Shown one piece after another: positions 42,740 to 51,832 of a DNA stretch of 64,000 bases. The translations under genes and the position numbers were made by a program. Numbering within the stretch: position 1 is the stretch's first letter; every line of letters begins with the position of its first letter. The DNA is from Desulfofarcimen acetoxidans DSM 771 (lineage in GTDB: Bacteria; Bacillota; Desulfotomaculia; Desulfotomaculales; Desulfofarciminaceae). Below the pieces are notes generated by a model, which worked only from the letters and a program-made list of their open reading frames with translations, had not been told where the DNA came from and ran no database searches. The stretch spans positions 1,674,001 to 1,738,000 of the forward strand of contig NC_013216.1 in the NCBI RefSeq assembly GCF_000024205.1, in the 5' to 3' direction.

Positions 42740-42955
42740 TTAAACCAAACCTTTGTCAAAATGCACACGAACCTTTGACCAGGGCAGGTTGACCAGATCT
42801 CCTGTCTTAAAGCCATTGGGATCTTTAATGTGTACATATGTGAGTTCCACGGTTAGTCCGGAGCCGGATAATTTTCTTACTATACCGTGTTTAGGGTAGG
42901 TGTCGCCTGGCCAAAGCAGTATTTGGGAGCCAATTTTTATACGCTGTTCATTCAT
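42740..42955 (-). CDS. Small hypothetical beta-rich protein
   Basis: 71 residues, starting MNEQRIKIGSQILLWPGD and ending WSKVRVHFDKGLV; beta-rich and reminiscent of small SH3-like barrels. Its ATG overlaps the stop of the upstream zinc-ribbon gene, so it is translationally coupled. No function or family is recognised. Confidence 0.6.
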   Translation of the reverse strand: MNEQRIKIGSQILLWPGDTYPKHGIVRKLSGSGLTVELTYVHIKDPNGFKTGDLVNLPWSKVRVHFDKGLV

Positions 42956-43349
42956 CAAAGCCATCAACCGGAGTTTTTGTGCTGTTGCCGCAGGATGAGC
43001 AGAAATTAGCTCCGGCAGTTATGTTTTGACCACAATACCGGCACACTTGGTTTTGAAATCTGTTTCCTTCAATCTCTGTTTTATAAGCCATTATATCCTT
43101 TTCTAAATCTCGAATAGAAGAACATAGCCTGGTAATTTCCTCCTCTGAATCCGGGATTTCCTGGCCTAAAAATTTCTTGTAGACCAGGCTGCCAATAGCC
43201 TGAAAATTATTGTCGATTTCTTTCTCCAGCTTCAATATCTCTAACCTTGTTTTGGTTGTTTCTAAAATTTCTCCTGACTTTTTACCTATGAGTTTGGCTC
43301 CCTCGGTAATATTCTTGGCTCCTTCGGAAAATTTATCAAATATGCTCAC
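42948..43349 (-). CDS. Zinc-ribbon protein with coiled-coil N-terminus
   Basis: 133 residues. Helical, Glu/Lys-rich region (~30-100) then a C-terminal zinc ribbon CRYCGQ…CSSCG. Opening SIFDKFSEGAKNITEGAKLIGKKSGEILETTK. Similar small zinc-ribbon proteins are common in clostridia and unassigned. First gene of a two-gene unit with the small beta-rich protein. Confidence 0.65.
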   Translation of the reverse strand: MSIFDKFSEGAKNITEGAKLIGKKSGEILETTKTRLEILKLEKEIDNNFQAIGSLVYKKFLGQEIPDSEEEITRLCSSIRDLEKDIMAYKTEIEGNRFQNQVCRYCGQNITAGANFCSSCGNSTKTPVDGFDE

Positions 43350-43510
43350 TTAAATCACCTTTTTCTATTAAATTATTTCCATTATATATTATATTCTAAC
43401 ATATTTCTATTATAAACTGAGAAATTATTGAAAACAATGGATTTTAAAGCATAATTTTTAAAATCTCAGCCAAACTATAGAAGCTTAAATATATGAGGGG
43501 GTGTAAAAAA

Positions 43511-43699
43511 ATGAAAGTGTCAGTAGATCAAGATTTATGCATCAGTTGTGGTGCCTGTATCGACATCTGTCCTGAAACATTTGAGTGGAACGAAGATGAT
43601 AAAGCACACGCTAAGGTAAATGAGGTGCCGGGAGACGTTGAAGAGCAGGCCAAAGAAGCTGTTGAAAGCTGTCCTACCAGTGCCATTAAAGAACTGTAA
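43511..43699 (+). CDS. Single-cluster [4Fe-4S] ferredoxin
   Basis: 62 residues, starting MKVSVDQDLCISCGACIDICPETFEWNED: one C-X2-C-X2-C…C motif plus a fourth cysteine near residue 54 (ESCPTSAI). This is the monocluster type of Desulfovibrio and Thermotoga. Start ATG 43511 follows GAGGGGG. It stands alone before a terminator, so the redox partner is unknown. Confidence 0.9.
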   Translation: MKVSVDQDLCISCGACIDICPETFEWNEDDKAHAKVNEVPGDVEEQAKEAVESCPTSAIKEL

Positions 43700-43750
43700 T
43701 ATGCTTTTCCTTAATTATCGGAGCAGAGGGTAAAAAATAATAATGCTTAC

Positions 43751-43791
43751 GACACGATAACTGTCTCAAGAGATGAGAGAGCTATCGTGTC
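43751..43791 (+). terminator. Ferredoxin terminator
   Basis: GACACGATA / TATCGTGTC arms with extra inner pairing (CTCTC / GAGAG type), followed by TTTATTTTA. Confidence 0.7.
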
Positions 43792-43881
43792 TTTATTTTA
43801 ATGAAGTAAAGAAGGAAATTTTCTTCATGGTTAGAATATAATACTTGTTTAATCCATTCGGCTAGGAAGAAGGTATTTATA

Positions 43882-45018
43882 TTGGTAAAACCAAGAATAC
43901 TACATGTGCTAAGACCAGCAGAAGGAGGTATGAAAAATCACCTGTTCTCCCTGTTAAAACACTTGGATAAGGATCAATTGGAAAATATTGTAGCTTGTCC
44001 TGGGGGAGAACTGGCCGGCGTATTTTCTAAAATTGCCGCTGAAGTCATAGATATACCTTTAAAAGGAAATTTGTCACCAATAACAGATTCTAAATGTATA
44101 ATGAGGTTAAAGGATATACTGAAAAGTAGAAATATTTGCATTATGCATGCTCACGGTTCCAAAGCGGCATTAGTCGGAAGGATTGCAGCCAGATTGGCCA
44201 AAACCCCGTTAATTTTTTATACTGTACATAATTCTATATTTTACTCTGACTGGCATAATTTAAAATTAGCTGCTATGGCCCGGGTAGAAAAAAAGCTGGC
44301 TCAATATACAGACAGAATTATTTCTGTATCCGATGCTTTGCGTCAGGAAATTATCGATCGAACAGGATTATCACCTCAGTTGCCTGTGACCGTATATAAT
44401 GGGATTGAAACCGGGCAATTTTACTTTGTCCAGAATAAAAAACAATTGCGGCGGGAATTGGGACTGCCGCCGGAGGGCAAGCTTGTCGGTACGGTAGCCA
44501 GATTGTCGGCGCAGAAAGGTGTCAGTTACCTGATTAAGGCCATACCTCATATTTCAGAAAAAGGGGTTCGGTTTGTTATCACAGGCGACGGCCCGTTGCG
44601 TGAAGAGCTGGAGTCACTGGCCAAACAGCTTAACTTGCAGGAAGCAGTTATATTCACCGGGGCTAGAAATGATATACCCAATTTGCTGGCAGCGCTTGAT
44701 GTATTTGTTATGCCTTCTGTTACCGAGGGGCTATCCATAGCCATTTTGGAAGCTATGGCTTCCAGCCTGCCTGTTGTGGCATCCCGTGTCGGGGGTATCC
44801 CGGAGATAGTTAGGGAGGGAGTGACAGGTATACTTGTTCCTTCGCGGGATGAGAAGGCTTTGGCCAAGGCAGTTTCCGAACTGCTCAACAACGAAGAAAA
44901 GGCCAGTTCAATGGGTATGGCCGCTCGCCAACAGGTGGAGCTAAATTATTCTGCCTCAGCCATGGGCAGCCGGGTGGCAGAGCTATACAGAGAAGCGCTG
45001 GCTGGAAAATCGTTTTAA
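43882..45018 (+). CDS. GT4-family glycosyltransferase
   Basis: 378 residues, GT-B fold. N-terminal HVLRPAEGGMKNHLFSLL (acceptor-side domain), HAHGSKAALVGRIAAR, then the GT4 donor domain VGTVARLSAQKGVSYLIKAI and the E-x7-E motif EGLSIAILEAMASSLPVVASRVGGIPEIV. It transfers sugar from a nucleotide donor to a lipid or envelope acceptor. TTG start. Its TAA stop is part of a dispersed repeat copy, so the last residues may derive from the insertion. No polysaccharide cluster surrounds it. Confidence 0.82.
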   Translation: MVKPRILHVLRPAEGGMKNHLFSLLKHLDKDQLENIVACPGGELAGVFSKIAAEVIDIPLKGNLSPITDSKCIMRLKDILKSRNICIMHAHGSKAALVGRIAARLAKTPLIFYTVHNSIFYSDWHNLKLAAMARVEKKLAQYTDRIISVSDALRQEIIDRTGLSPQLPVTVYNGIETGQFYFVQNKKQLRRELGLPPEGKLVGTVARLSAQKGVSYLIKAIPHISEKGVRFVITGDGPLREELESLAKQLNLQEAVIFTGARNDIPNLLAALDVFVMPSVTEGLSIAILEAMASSLPVVASRVGGIPEIVREGVTGILVPSRDEKALAKAVSELLNNEEKASSMGMAARQQVELNYSASAMGSRVAELYREALAGKSF

Positions 45019-45119
45019 GCGACTTTCCAGCAGCCACAGGCAATTATACCCGTTGGGAATTATGGGGGGTACTGACTTTAAACTTATCCGCAAATCCATC
45101 GTAAGCATAATTTCCTGAA
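45001..45119 (+). repeat. Dispersed structured intergenic repeat, copy A
   Basis: CTGGAAAATCGTTTTAAGCG opens a hairpin paired with CGACTTTCCAG; then AGCAGCCACAGG; then an outer stem GGGAATTATG / CATAATTTCC around a 35-45-nt core containing CTTATCC. Relative to the other copies, the first hairpin has paired changes on both arms. Overlaps the glycosyltransferase stop. Confidence 0.65.
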
Positions 45120-45156
45120 GTATAAGAAAAATACATTAATAAATGGAGGAATGAAA

Positions 45157-45912
45157 ATGTTGCTGGGGCGCTTTTGGAACGGAAGGGAGTTCGTGGGAAT
45201 AGTTCAAGGAGACGTTGTATATCCTATTCACGGCACTATTTTTCAAGCGGAGTTTTGCAGCCCGGACCAATATGGTTTTAATTTATCAGAGCTAAAAGTC
45301 CTGGCTCCCTGTCAACCGGGTAAAATCATCTGCGCCGGGTTAAATTACCGTGATCACGCCGATGAGATGGGTTTTACTTATCCAGAGGAACCTGTTCTCT
45401 TCATGAAGCCCCCTTCTTCTGTCATCGGTCCATGTGAAAATATAATTTATCCTTCCATGTCAAAACAGGTGGACTACGAAGCAGAACTGGCCGTGGTTAT
45501 GAAAAAAACTGCTCGCAGGTTGAAGCCGCAACAGGTTTTTGAACATATATTAGGATATACCTGTGCCAACGATGTAACTGCCAGGGATTTGCAAAAAAGG
45601 GACGGGCAGTGGACCAGGGCTAAATCCTTTGATACTTTTGCTCCCATTGGTCCTTATGTTAATACGGAACTGGATCCGGCTAATCTGGATATAAAATTGT
45701 ATTTAAACGGCCAGCTAAAGCAGAATTCAAATACCGGGCATTTTATTTTTGGCATAGATAAACTGGTTAGTTTTATTACTCAGGTAATGACTTTAAATCC
45801 GGGTGACATCATTATGACCGGAACACCCTCAGGTATCGGAGCTATGCTGCCAGGAGATTCTGTACGGATAGAAATTCAAGGAATAGGAACACTGGAAAAC
45901 CAGGTTGTATAA
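45157..45912 (+). CDS. Fumarylacetoacetate-hydrolase-family protein
   Basis: 251 residues. FAH fold with metal ligands in VDYEAELAVVM and in ANDVTARDLQ, plus KPPSSVIGP and the C-terminal GDIIMTGTPSGIG. The family hydrolyses or isomerises 2-oxo acids such as acylpyruvates or oxaloacetate. I chose the ATG at 45157, 7 bp after GGAGG. Flanked by repeat copy A upstream and speD downstream, with no pathway context. Confidence 0.85.
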   Translation: MLLGRFWNGREFVGIVQGDVVYPIHGTIFQAEFCSPDQYGFNLSELKVLAPCQPGKIICAGLNYRDHADEMGFTYPEEPVLFMKPPSSVIGPCENIIYPSMSKQVDYEAELAVVMKKTARRLKPQQVFEHILGYTCANDVTARDLQKRDGQWTRAKSFDTFAPIGPYVNTELDPANLDIKLYLNGQLKQNSNTGHFIFGIDKLVSFITQVMTLNPGDIIMTGTPSGIGAMLPGDSVRIEIQGIGTLENQVV

Positions 45913-45978
45913 AAAAATGCCTTAAACGCAGCATTACCTATATAAACAGTACATTCCGCAAATATCCTAAAAATATTG

Positions 45979-46006
45979 TTGACAATCTAATTTTATATGC
46001 TAAAAT
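45979..46006 (+). promoter_or_regulatory. speD promoter
   Basis: TTGACA (45979-45984), 16 bp, TAAAAT (46001-46006). Confidence 0.6.
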
Positions 46007-46087
46007 TTAATTTGATTGTAATCCGGGCTTAACATTTTTAAGGGATCAATTGCTCTTTTTATGAACCCAAAGGAGGAGATAACGTAG

Positions 46088-46468
46088 ATGAAACCATTAG
46101 GCCGCCACGTACTGGCTGAGATTTACGGTTGTGATTTCGAAATCCTGAATGATATTAAAAAGGTGGAAGAAATTATGGTTAATGCTGCATTAGAAGCGGG
46201 TGCTGAGGTTCGCGAATGCGTTTTTCATAAATTCAGTCCACAAGGTGTCAGCGGGGTAGTTGTGATTTCGGAGTCGCATTTAGCAATTCATACTTGGCCG
46301 GAGTTAGGCTACGCAGCGGTTGACGTTTTTACTTGTGGTGAAAAAGTAGACCCATGGGATGCCTGCAACTACCTGACAACAAATTTCAGTGCCAAACAAA
46401 TGACTGCCAAGGAAACAAAACGCGGCATTCATCCAGTAACACCTCACAGGGTTGCTGTTAATATGTAG
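46088..46468 (+). CDS. speD: S-adenosylmethionine decarboxylase proenzyme
   Basis: 126 residues, class 1B bacterial/archaeal type. The self-cleavage site is S61-E62-S63 ([13 protein letters not shown]); cleavage before S63 gives the pyruvoyl group. H68 and the later C83 (FTCG) are the usual catalytic residues. It makes decarboxylated AdoMet for spermidine. Monocistronic with a good promoter and terminator; no speE spermidine synthase follows in this window. Start after GGAGGAG. Confidence 0.93.
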   Translation: MKPLGRHVLAEIYGCDFEILNDIKKVEEIMVNAALEAGAEVRECVFHKFSPQGVSGVVVISESHLAIHTWPELGYAAVDVFTCGEKVDPWDACNYLTTNFSAKQMTAKETKRGIHPVTPHRVAVNM

Positions 46469-46516
46469 GAGGGATTTTTATTAGTACCCACCGACGAAGA
46501 AAACAGAAAGGTTAGT

Positions 46517-46552
46517 GTAAGCCTTGCATGATCCGACAGGTGTGCAAGGCTT
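46517..46552 (+). terminator. speD terminator
   Basis: TAAGCCTTGCA / TGCAAGGCTTA 11-bp arms, then TAATTTTTT. Confidence 0.8.
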
Positions 46553-46820
46553 ATAATTTTTTACGGCATATTTTTTACAATCTTAATTTTAATGCTGAAT
46601 TTGTGTATAAGCTGCCGTCCGGTAATATTAACTAAGACTTGTTTTTAATAATGAAATTTGTTAATATGATTTTCGGCGAGAGATGTCTGCTTGGCAAATC
46701 AATAAGGGTTGAAAGTATCTTCTCCTCTAATAAGCAAATATTTATGACCAGGAAGGAAATTAGAGAGGCGTAACGAATATATACATGATTAAGGACAAGG
46801 GATTGACAAGGGGGAACAAC
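46553..46820. other. Intergenic region before the menaquinone cluster
   Basis: AT-rich, no gene seen. The GGGGGA ribosome site of the next gene lies at its end. Confidence 0.4.
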
Positions 46821-47603
46821 ATGGTCAATCAAGTATTTAGTTCAATAAAGAAAGAATTGGAAAATGTTTATCAAAAGATCGAACGGGAACTGGTTATCAA
46901 GGCGGGTCATATCAGTTCTTTTGCTCACCTAAAACATTCAGTTATAGATTATGCAATTCGCCCGGCCCTGGTTATTTTCTCGGGGCGCATGTTCGGAAGA
47001 TTAAGTGAAAAAACTTTGGCTTTAGCAGCTGTTTGTCAATTTATTCATATGGCTGCTCAGGTACATGTTGATGTTAATGAACAAAGCACCGCTCAAATAC
47101 CGGGCCAGGAGCATGATCCCAGAGATGGCAGCCAGTTCCCGGTATTGGTGGGCGATTATTTATATGGTAAATTTTTTACTACTCTTTGCGATTATGGTAT
47201 CGTAAATTTCTTAAAACCTCTTTCAGAGATTATCTGTCAGATTAATGAAGGCGGATTGTTGCGTCAAAAAGAAATAAACTCAAAGGTGAAATCCCAGGTT
47301 GTAGCCAGGGATGTAGTTCGCAGAGAAACAGCGGAGCTTTTTGCCGGTTGCTGTAGTCTGGCTGCTGAATCGGCCGAGGCTGGTTCCAGTGAATGTTTAG
47401 CGCTTTACAAGTTCGGGAAAAATTTTGGTATGGCCTATGGGCTATTGGAAAATGGGATGCCTTTTGACCAGGTAGTGCATTATTTAAACCTGGCACTGGG
47501 AGAATTGAGCTTGTTTAATAAATGTCAGGCCCGCGAATCCTTAGAGGAACTGGTTAATTTATTTTTGGTACAAAAAATTGCGGTTCAGCGCATGGTCGTT
47601 TAA
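46821..47603 (+). CDS. Degenerate polyprenyl-diphosphate-synthase-like protein in menaquinone cluster
   Basis: 260 residues with the trans-prenyltransferase all-helical pattern (YAIRPALVIFSGRMFG; PVLVGDYLYGKFFTTL). The first aspartate-rich motif, normally DDxxD, reads VHVDVNE (81-87), and the second is absent (GMAYGLLENG). The family joins isoprenyl units to make the menaquinone side chain, but this member lacks the Mg-binding aspartates. It may be a non-catalytic partner subunit or have another role. Start ATG 46821 after GGGGGA. First gene of the cluster with ubiA-mqnE-mqnA-mqnC. Confidence 0.65.
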   Translation: MVNQVFSSIKKELENVYQKIERELVIKAGHISSFAHLKHSVIDYAIRPALVIFSGRMFGRLSEKTLALAAVCQFIHMAAQVHVDVNEQSTAQIPGQEHDPRDGSQFPVLVGDYLYGKFFTTLCDYGIVNFLKPLSEIICQINEGGLLRQKEINSKVKSQVVARDVVRRETAELFAGCCSLAAESAEAGSSECLALYKFGKNFGMAYGLLENGMPFDQVVHYLNLALGELSLFNKCQARESLEELVNLFLVQKIAVQRMVV

Positions 47604-47637
47604 TGTTTTTTATTATAAACCGGGAAGTGACAGAAAA

Positions 47638-48504
47638 ATGGTATTAAATAAATTTAAAATATTTTTGGAAATGATTAAATTTGAACATACCATATTTGCC
47701 TTACCCTTTGCCTATGTAGGAGCTATATTGGTGAACAAGAGCTTTCCCAGTTGGCATAATTTTATCTGGATAACTCTGGCCATGGTCGGTGCCCGCACTG
47801 CGGCTATGTCCTTAAACAGAGTTATAGATCGCCATATTGATGCTGTAAACCCGCGTACGGCTGTACGTGCTCTGCCCAAAGGCTTATTGTCAGCCGCAGA
47901 AGTGTGGCTGTATGCGTTACTGTCTTTCGGTTTGCTGTTAGTTGCTGCCTATCAGTTAAGTCCTTTGGCTTTAAAGCTGTTCCCGGTAGCAGTTTTCTTT
48001 TTGTCAATATACTCCTATGTTAAACGCTTTTCCTGGACCTGTCATATTTTCCTTGGCATAGCTTTGGGTCTGGCACCACTGGGCAGCTGGATTGCGATTA
48101 GCAACAGCTTAAGTCTGGCACCGGTACTCTTAGGTCTGGGGGTAATGTTTTGGGTAGCAGGCTTTGATATAATTTACGCCTGTGATGATTATAATTTTGA
48201 TCTTAAGGCAGGTATTTATTCAATCCCTGCCCGGTTTGGCATTAAAAAGGCTTTGCAGATTTCTTCAATTTTTCACGTATTGGCCTCGCTGCTTTTCTTG
48301 AGCGTGGCATTAATAATGAACCTGGGTGTGTTTTATTTACTGGGAGGGCTAATTGCAGTTGTAATTCTTTTTTATGAACATTCACTGGTTAAGCCGCATG
48401 ACTTGTCCAGAGCAGGTGTGGCTTTTATGAATTTAAACGGAACATTGAGTATGGTTATGTTCAGCTTTACCTTACTGGATATTATGTTCCCTTACCCTTT
48501 GTAG
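47638..48504 (+). CDS. mqnP: UbiA-family prenyltransferase (MqnP-like)
   Basis: 288 residues, ~8-9 hydrophobic segments. The two aspartate motifs are NRVIDRHID (first, near residue 61) and DIIYACDDYNFD (second, near 175). In this context it probably prenylates the 1,4-dihydroxy-6-naphthoate ring in the membrane, the role named MqnP in futalosine-route organisms. Start ATG 47638 after GGGAAG. Followed 33 bp later by mqnE. Confidence 0.85.
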   Translation: MVLNKFKIFLEMIKFEHTIFALPFAYVGAILVNKSFPSWHNFIWITLAMVGARTAAMSLNRVIDRHIDAVNPRTAVRALPKGLLSAAEVWLYALLSFGLLLVAAYQLSPLALKLFPVAVFFLSIYSYVKRFSWTCHIFLGIALGLAPLGSWIAISNSLSLAPVLLGLGVMFWVAGFDIIYACDDYNFDLKAGIYSIPARFGIKKALQISSIFHVLASLLFLSVALIMNLGVFYLLGGLIAVVILFYEHSLVKPHDLSRAGVAFMNLNGTLSMVMFSFTLLDIMFPYPL

Positions 48505-48537
48505 ATAAAGCAGCACCGGTTCGAGGGGAGACGCCGG

Positions 48538-49641
48538 ATGGAAGGGCTATTTCTTAAATCGGGTTTAGAGGATATTGCAGAAAGAGTATTGACAGGTAAA
48601 AGGCTTTCTTTTAATGATGGGGTGAGGCTTTTAAAGTCACCGGATATATTAACCATAGGCTATCTGGCCAGTCATATCTGCCGTCAAAAGAATGGTGACA
48701 GGGTGCATTTCATTGTTAACCGCCATATTAATCATACTAATATATGTGCCAATAGGTGTAAGTTTTGCGCTTTTGGCAGGGATGCCGGGGATAAAGGTGC
48801 CTATGTCTTGTCACTGGATGAAATAGAAGCCAAGGCGCTGGCTTCCCGGAATGAAAATATTTCTGAGATCCATATCGTCGGCGGTTTGAACCCTGACTTA
48901 AAACTGGATTATTATGTGGAAGCATTAAAGAGAGTAAAGCGAGTATTGCCGGGGGTTATTATTCAATCTTTTACTGCTGTTGAGGTTGCCTATCTGGCCG
49001 AGCAGCATAATATGTCCCTGCAGGAAGTCTTGATTACACTAAAAGAGGCGGGGTTGGATTCACTTCCGGGCGGGGGGGCAGAAGTATTTGCTCCGAGAGT
49101 TCGAGACCTCGTGTGTGAGAAAAAAATTAGCGGGGAGCACTGGCTGGCAGTCCACGAAGCAGCGCACGGCATAGGCATGAGAACCAACGCCACTATGTTG
49201 TACGGTCATGTTGAGACTATTGAGGAAAGAGTGGATCATTTAATCAAACTTCGCGATTTACAAGACAGTACAGGAGGTTTTTTAACCTTTATACCACTTG
49301 CTTTTCATCCTAAGAACACTCCTATGGAAGCCATGGGTTTAGCCAGGTCAACAGGATACGATGATTTAAAGGTATTAGCAGTCTCCAGATTATTACTGGA
49401 TAACTTCGACCATATTAAAGCATACTGGCTGATGATCGGGCCTAAACTGGCTCAAGTTTCACTGGCCTTTGGGGTAGATGATTTAGATGGTACAGTGGTT
49501 GAGGAACAAATAGCTCATGACGCCGGAGCAGACACGGAACAATATATGTCCAAAAAAAATTTGATTAATATGATAAAGGCGGCCGGGAGAATTCCGGTAG
49601 AGCGGGACACCCTGTACAACACCATTAGGGAGGGTTTCTAG
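48538..49641 (+). CDS. mqnE: Aminofutalosine synthase
   Basis: 367 residues. Radical SAM cysteines C70-X3-C74-X2-C77 (CANRCKFC), EIHIVGGLNPDL, and SLPGGGAEVFAPRVRD, as in the MqnE/MqnC/CofH family. It joins the mqnA product (3-enolpyruvylbenzoate) to adenosyl from AdoMet to make 6-amino-6-deoxyfutalosine. I call it MqnE rather than MqnC by its NICANRCKFCAFGRD block and its place before mqnA. Start after GAGGGGAG. Its stop overlaps the mqnA start. Confidence 0.87.
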   Translation: MEGLFLKSGLEDIAERVLTGKRLSFNDGVRLLKSPDILTIGYLASHICRQKNGDRVHFIVNRHINHTNICANRCKFCAFGRDAGDKGAYVLSLDEIEAKALASRNENISEIHIVGGLNPDLKLDYYVEALKRVKRVLPGVIIQSFTAVEVAYLAEQHNMSLQEVLITLKEAGLDSLPGGGAEVFAPRVRDLVCEKKISGEHWLAVHEAAHGIGMRTNATMLYGHVETIEERVDHLIKLRDLQDSTGGFLTFIPLAFHPKNTPMEAMGLARSTGYDDLKVLAVSRLLLDNFDHIKAYWLMIGPKLAQVSLAFGVDDLDGTVVEEQIAHDAGADTEQYMSKKNLINMIKAAGRIPVERDTLYNTIREGF

Positions 49642-50492
49642 TGTCTAAGCTTCACTTAGGGCAAGTTGACTATCTGAATTGTTTGCCGGTCTACTATGCC
49701 CTGGAAGAGGGCCTGTCCCCTTTAGATGTTAAATTAATCAAAGGCCCGCCGACCCAATTAAATCGCCTGTTTTTATCAGGTGAACTAGATATTACGCCCA
49801 TATCTTCCATTGAATACGCCAGGAATAAAGAGAAATGTATAATATTGCCGCATATGTCCATAAGTTCGGACGGTCGAGTGGAAAGTATACTGTTATTCAG
49901 CAGACTGCCGGTTACCGAATTGGATGGAAAAAAAGTTTGCGTAACTTCTTCATCAGCAACTTCCGTAGTCTTGTTAAAAGTGCTGTTCGAGCATTATTAC
50001 CATGTGGATGTGGAATTTATTACAACAGAGCCGGATTTAGATGAAATGTTGACTAGGGCTGATGCAGCACTGTTAATAGGTGATGACGCTATGCTGGCCC
50101 ATCACCGTGTGTTGCAGGAGAAACTGCCTCTGACAGTCAGTGATTTAGGTGAGGCGTGGAAATTGTTAACAGGCGAGAGAATGGTTTACGCCCTCTGGGT
50201 TATCAGGCGTGAATTTGCCGCGGCTTACCCGGAAGAGGTTTCACGTATTGCCAAGCTTTTATATGCTTCTAAGTTAATTGGTTTGGACAGTATGCCGGCT
50301 ATTATCGGCAAAGCCAAACGGCGTTGCCCGTTGCCCATAGCAGTTTTAGAGGATTATTTCCTTAATGTAATCAAACACGAGTTCAGTGATGAATACCAGC
50401 ATGCCCTTTTAACATTCTATAATTATGCTTATAAGAGCGGGGTTATTGAGGATCGCGTACAACTGGAGATATGGAGTGAAGATCTTGAGTAA
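49641..50492 (+). CDS. mqnA: Chorismate dehydratase
   Basis: 283 residues, periplasmic-binding-protein-like fold. N-terminal HLGQVDYLNCLPVYYALEEG and SGELDITPISSIEYARN, both family marks; SSATSVVLLKVLFEHYY in the middle. It converts chorismate to 3-enolpyruvylbenzoate, the first futalosine step. GTG start overlaps the mqnE stop by one base, and its own end overlaps the mqnC start, so the three are coupled. Confidence 0.9.
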   Translation: MSKLHLGQVDYLNCLPVYYALEEGLSPLDVKLIKGPPTQLNRLFLSGELDITPISSIEYARNKEKCIILPHMSISSDGRVESILLFSRLPVTELDGKKVCVTSSSATSVVLLKVLFEHYYHVDVEFITTEPDLDEMLTRADAALLIGDDAMLAHHRVLQEKLPLTVSDLGEAWKLLTGERMVYALWVIRREFAAAYPEEVSRIAKLLYASKLIGLDSMPAIIGKAKRRCPLPIAVLEDYFLNVIKHEFSDEYQHALLTFYNYAYKSGVIEDRVQLEIWSEDLE

Positions 50493-51552
50493 TATTTTTC
50501 CGCTGCTAAAAAAAGCAATAGCCGGTGGCAGGCTTAGCTTAGAGGAGGGTACTGCCCTCATGGAAACAAATGACCTGCTTGCTTTGGGTCAGGCTGCGGA
50601 TATTATTCGGCAGCGCTTGCACCCGGAACGGCAGGTAACTTTTGTAATAGACAGAAATATTAATTATACCAATGTTTGCCTGTCACGCTGCAGGTTTTGT
50701 GCTTTTTATCGAGATCAAAATGCACCGGATGCTTACATAATCGGCTGGCAAGAATTATATGAAAAAATTGCGGAGACAGTGGACGCAGGTGGCACCGAAC
50801 TTTTAATACAAGGTGGTTTGCACCCTGATTTAACACTTGATTATTATCTGGATATGCTGCGTTATATCAAGAGCAATTTTGATATTCATATACATTCCTT
50901 TTCTCCTCCGGAAGTTATGCACATGGTAAAAGGCTCCGGACTGTCAATTAAGGAAGTGCTGGAAAAACTCCGGGCCGCAGGTTTGGACTCTCTGCCCGGC
51001 GGCGGAGCCGAAATACTGGTTGACCGAGTGCGCGGCCAAATCAGCCCGGAAAAGATTGGCTGGCAGGACTGGATGAAGGTTATGTTGACCGCTCACAGTA
51101 TCGGCATGAAAACTACCGCTACGATGATGTTCGGCCATGTGGAAACGAACGAAGAAAGAGTACTGCACATGATCAGGGTGAGAGAAGCTCAGGATCAGAC
51201 TGGGGGCTTTACTGCTTTCATACCCTGGAGTTTTCAACCCAAAAATACACAGTTAAGCATGCCGGCAGCCAGTGGGGTGGAGTATCTGAAAACGCTGGCT
51301 GTAGCCCGCCTGGTTATTGATAACGTTCCTAATATCCAGGCTTCCTGGGTCACTCAGGGCGCCAAAATAGCTCAGGTTGCTTTAAGCTTTGGAGCTAATG
51401 ATTTCGGCAGCACCATGCTGGAGGAAAATGTTGTGCGGGCGGCCGGTGTAACTTACCGTATAGCCTTGCGGGAGATTATTCACTGCATAAAAAATGCCGG
51501 CTTCACGCCTGCGCAGCGCACAACTGACTATAGGGTGCTTAGGATGTTTTAG
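50485..51552 (+). CDS. mqnC: Cyclic dehypoxanthinyl futalosine synthase
   Basis: 355 residues. Radical SAM cysteines C65-X3-C69-X2-C72 (CLSRCRFC), the paralogue of MqnE, with LIQGGLHPDLTLDYYLDML and SLPGGGAEILVDRVRG. It cyclises dehypoxanthine futalosine. I chose the TTG at 50485, which follows GGAGTGAAGATC inside the end of mqnA; an ATG at 50425 has no ribosome site. Last gene of the cluster; mqnB/mqnD are not in this window. Confidence 0.87.
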   Translation: MSNIFPLLKKAIAGGRLSLEEGTALMETNDLLALGQAADIIRQRLHPERQVTFVIDRNINYTNVCLSRCRFCAFYRDQNAPDAYIIGWQELYEKIAETVDAGGTELLIQGGLHPDLTLDYYLDMLRYIKSNFDIHIHSFSPPEVMHMVKGSGLSIKEVLEKLRAAGLDSLPGGGAEILVDRVRGQISPEKIGWQDWMKVMLTAHSIGMKTTATMMFGHVETNEERVLHMIRVREAQDQTGGFTAFIPWSFQPKNTQLSMPAASGVEYLKTLAVARLVIDNVPNIQASWVTQGAKIAQVALSFGANDFGSTMLEENVVRAAGVTYRIALREIIHCIKNAGFTPAQRTTDYRVLRMF

Positions 51553-51618
51553 AAGCTTTGTTTAGTCATGTTAAGCACTGCAAGTTCTTTATTAACAGGT
51601 GCTATAGTATGCTTTGAC

Positions 51619-51648
51619 AAACCCCCGTCTGATGGCTGACAGGGGTTT
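51619..51648 (+). terminator. Menaquinone cluster terminator
   Basis: AAACCCC-c-GTC / GAC-a-GGGGTTT, then ATTTTTAG. Confidence 0.7.
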
Positions 51649-51832
51649 ATTTTTAGTAAAAATCTTAGTATTCAGGCAATGTGAACCACTGCCATAGACT
51701 ATGTCTTTAATATTTTAGGCTTACTGGAGTTTTGATTGAGTATTACAGATCTTTATTTGAGTTCTGGCTTGCCATGTGGCTAAATCTGCCATATAATGTT
51801 GTATTGATGTAGATAACAGGATGTGAAGCATA

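Noticed and set aside
46469-46517. Mini-ORF after speD with AGGAGGG
   Set aside because: It would need an ATT start and encode about 11 residues; no supporting evidence.
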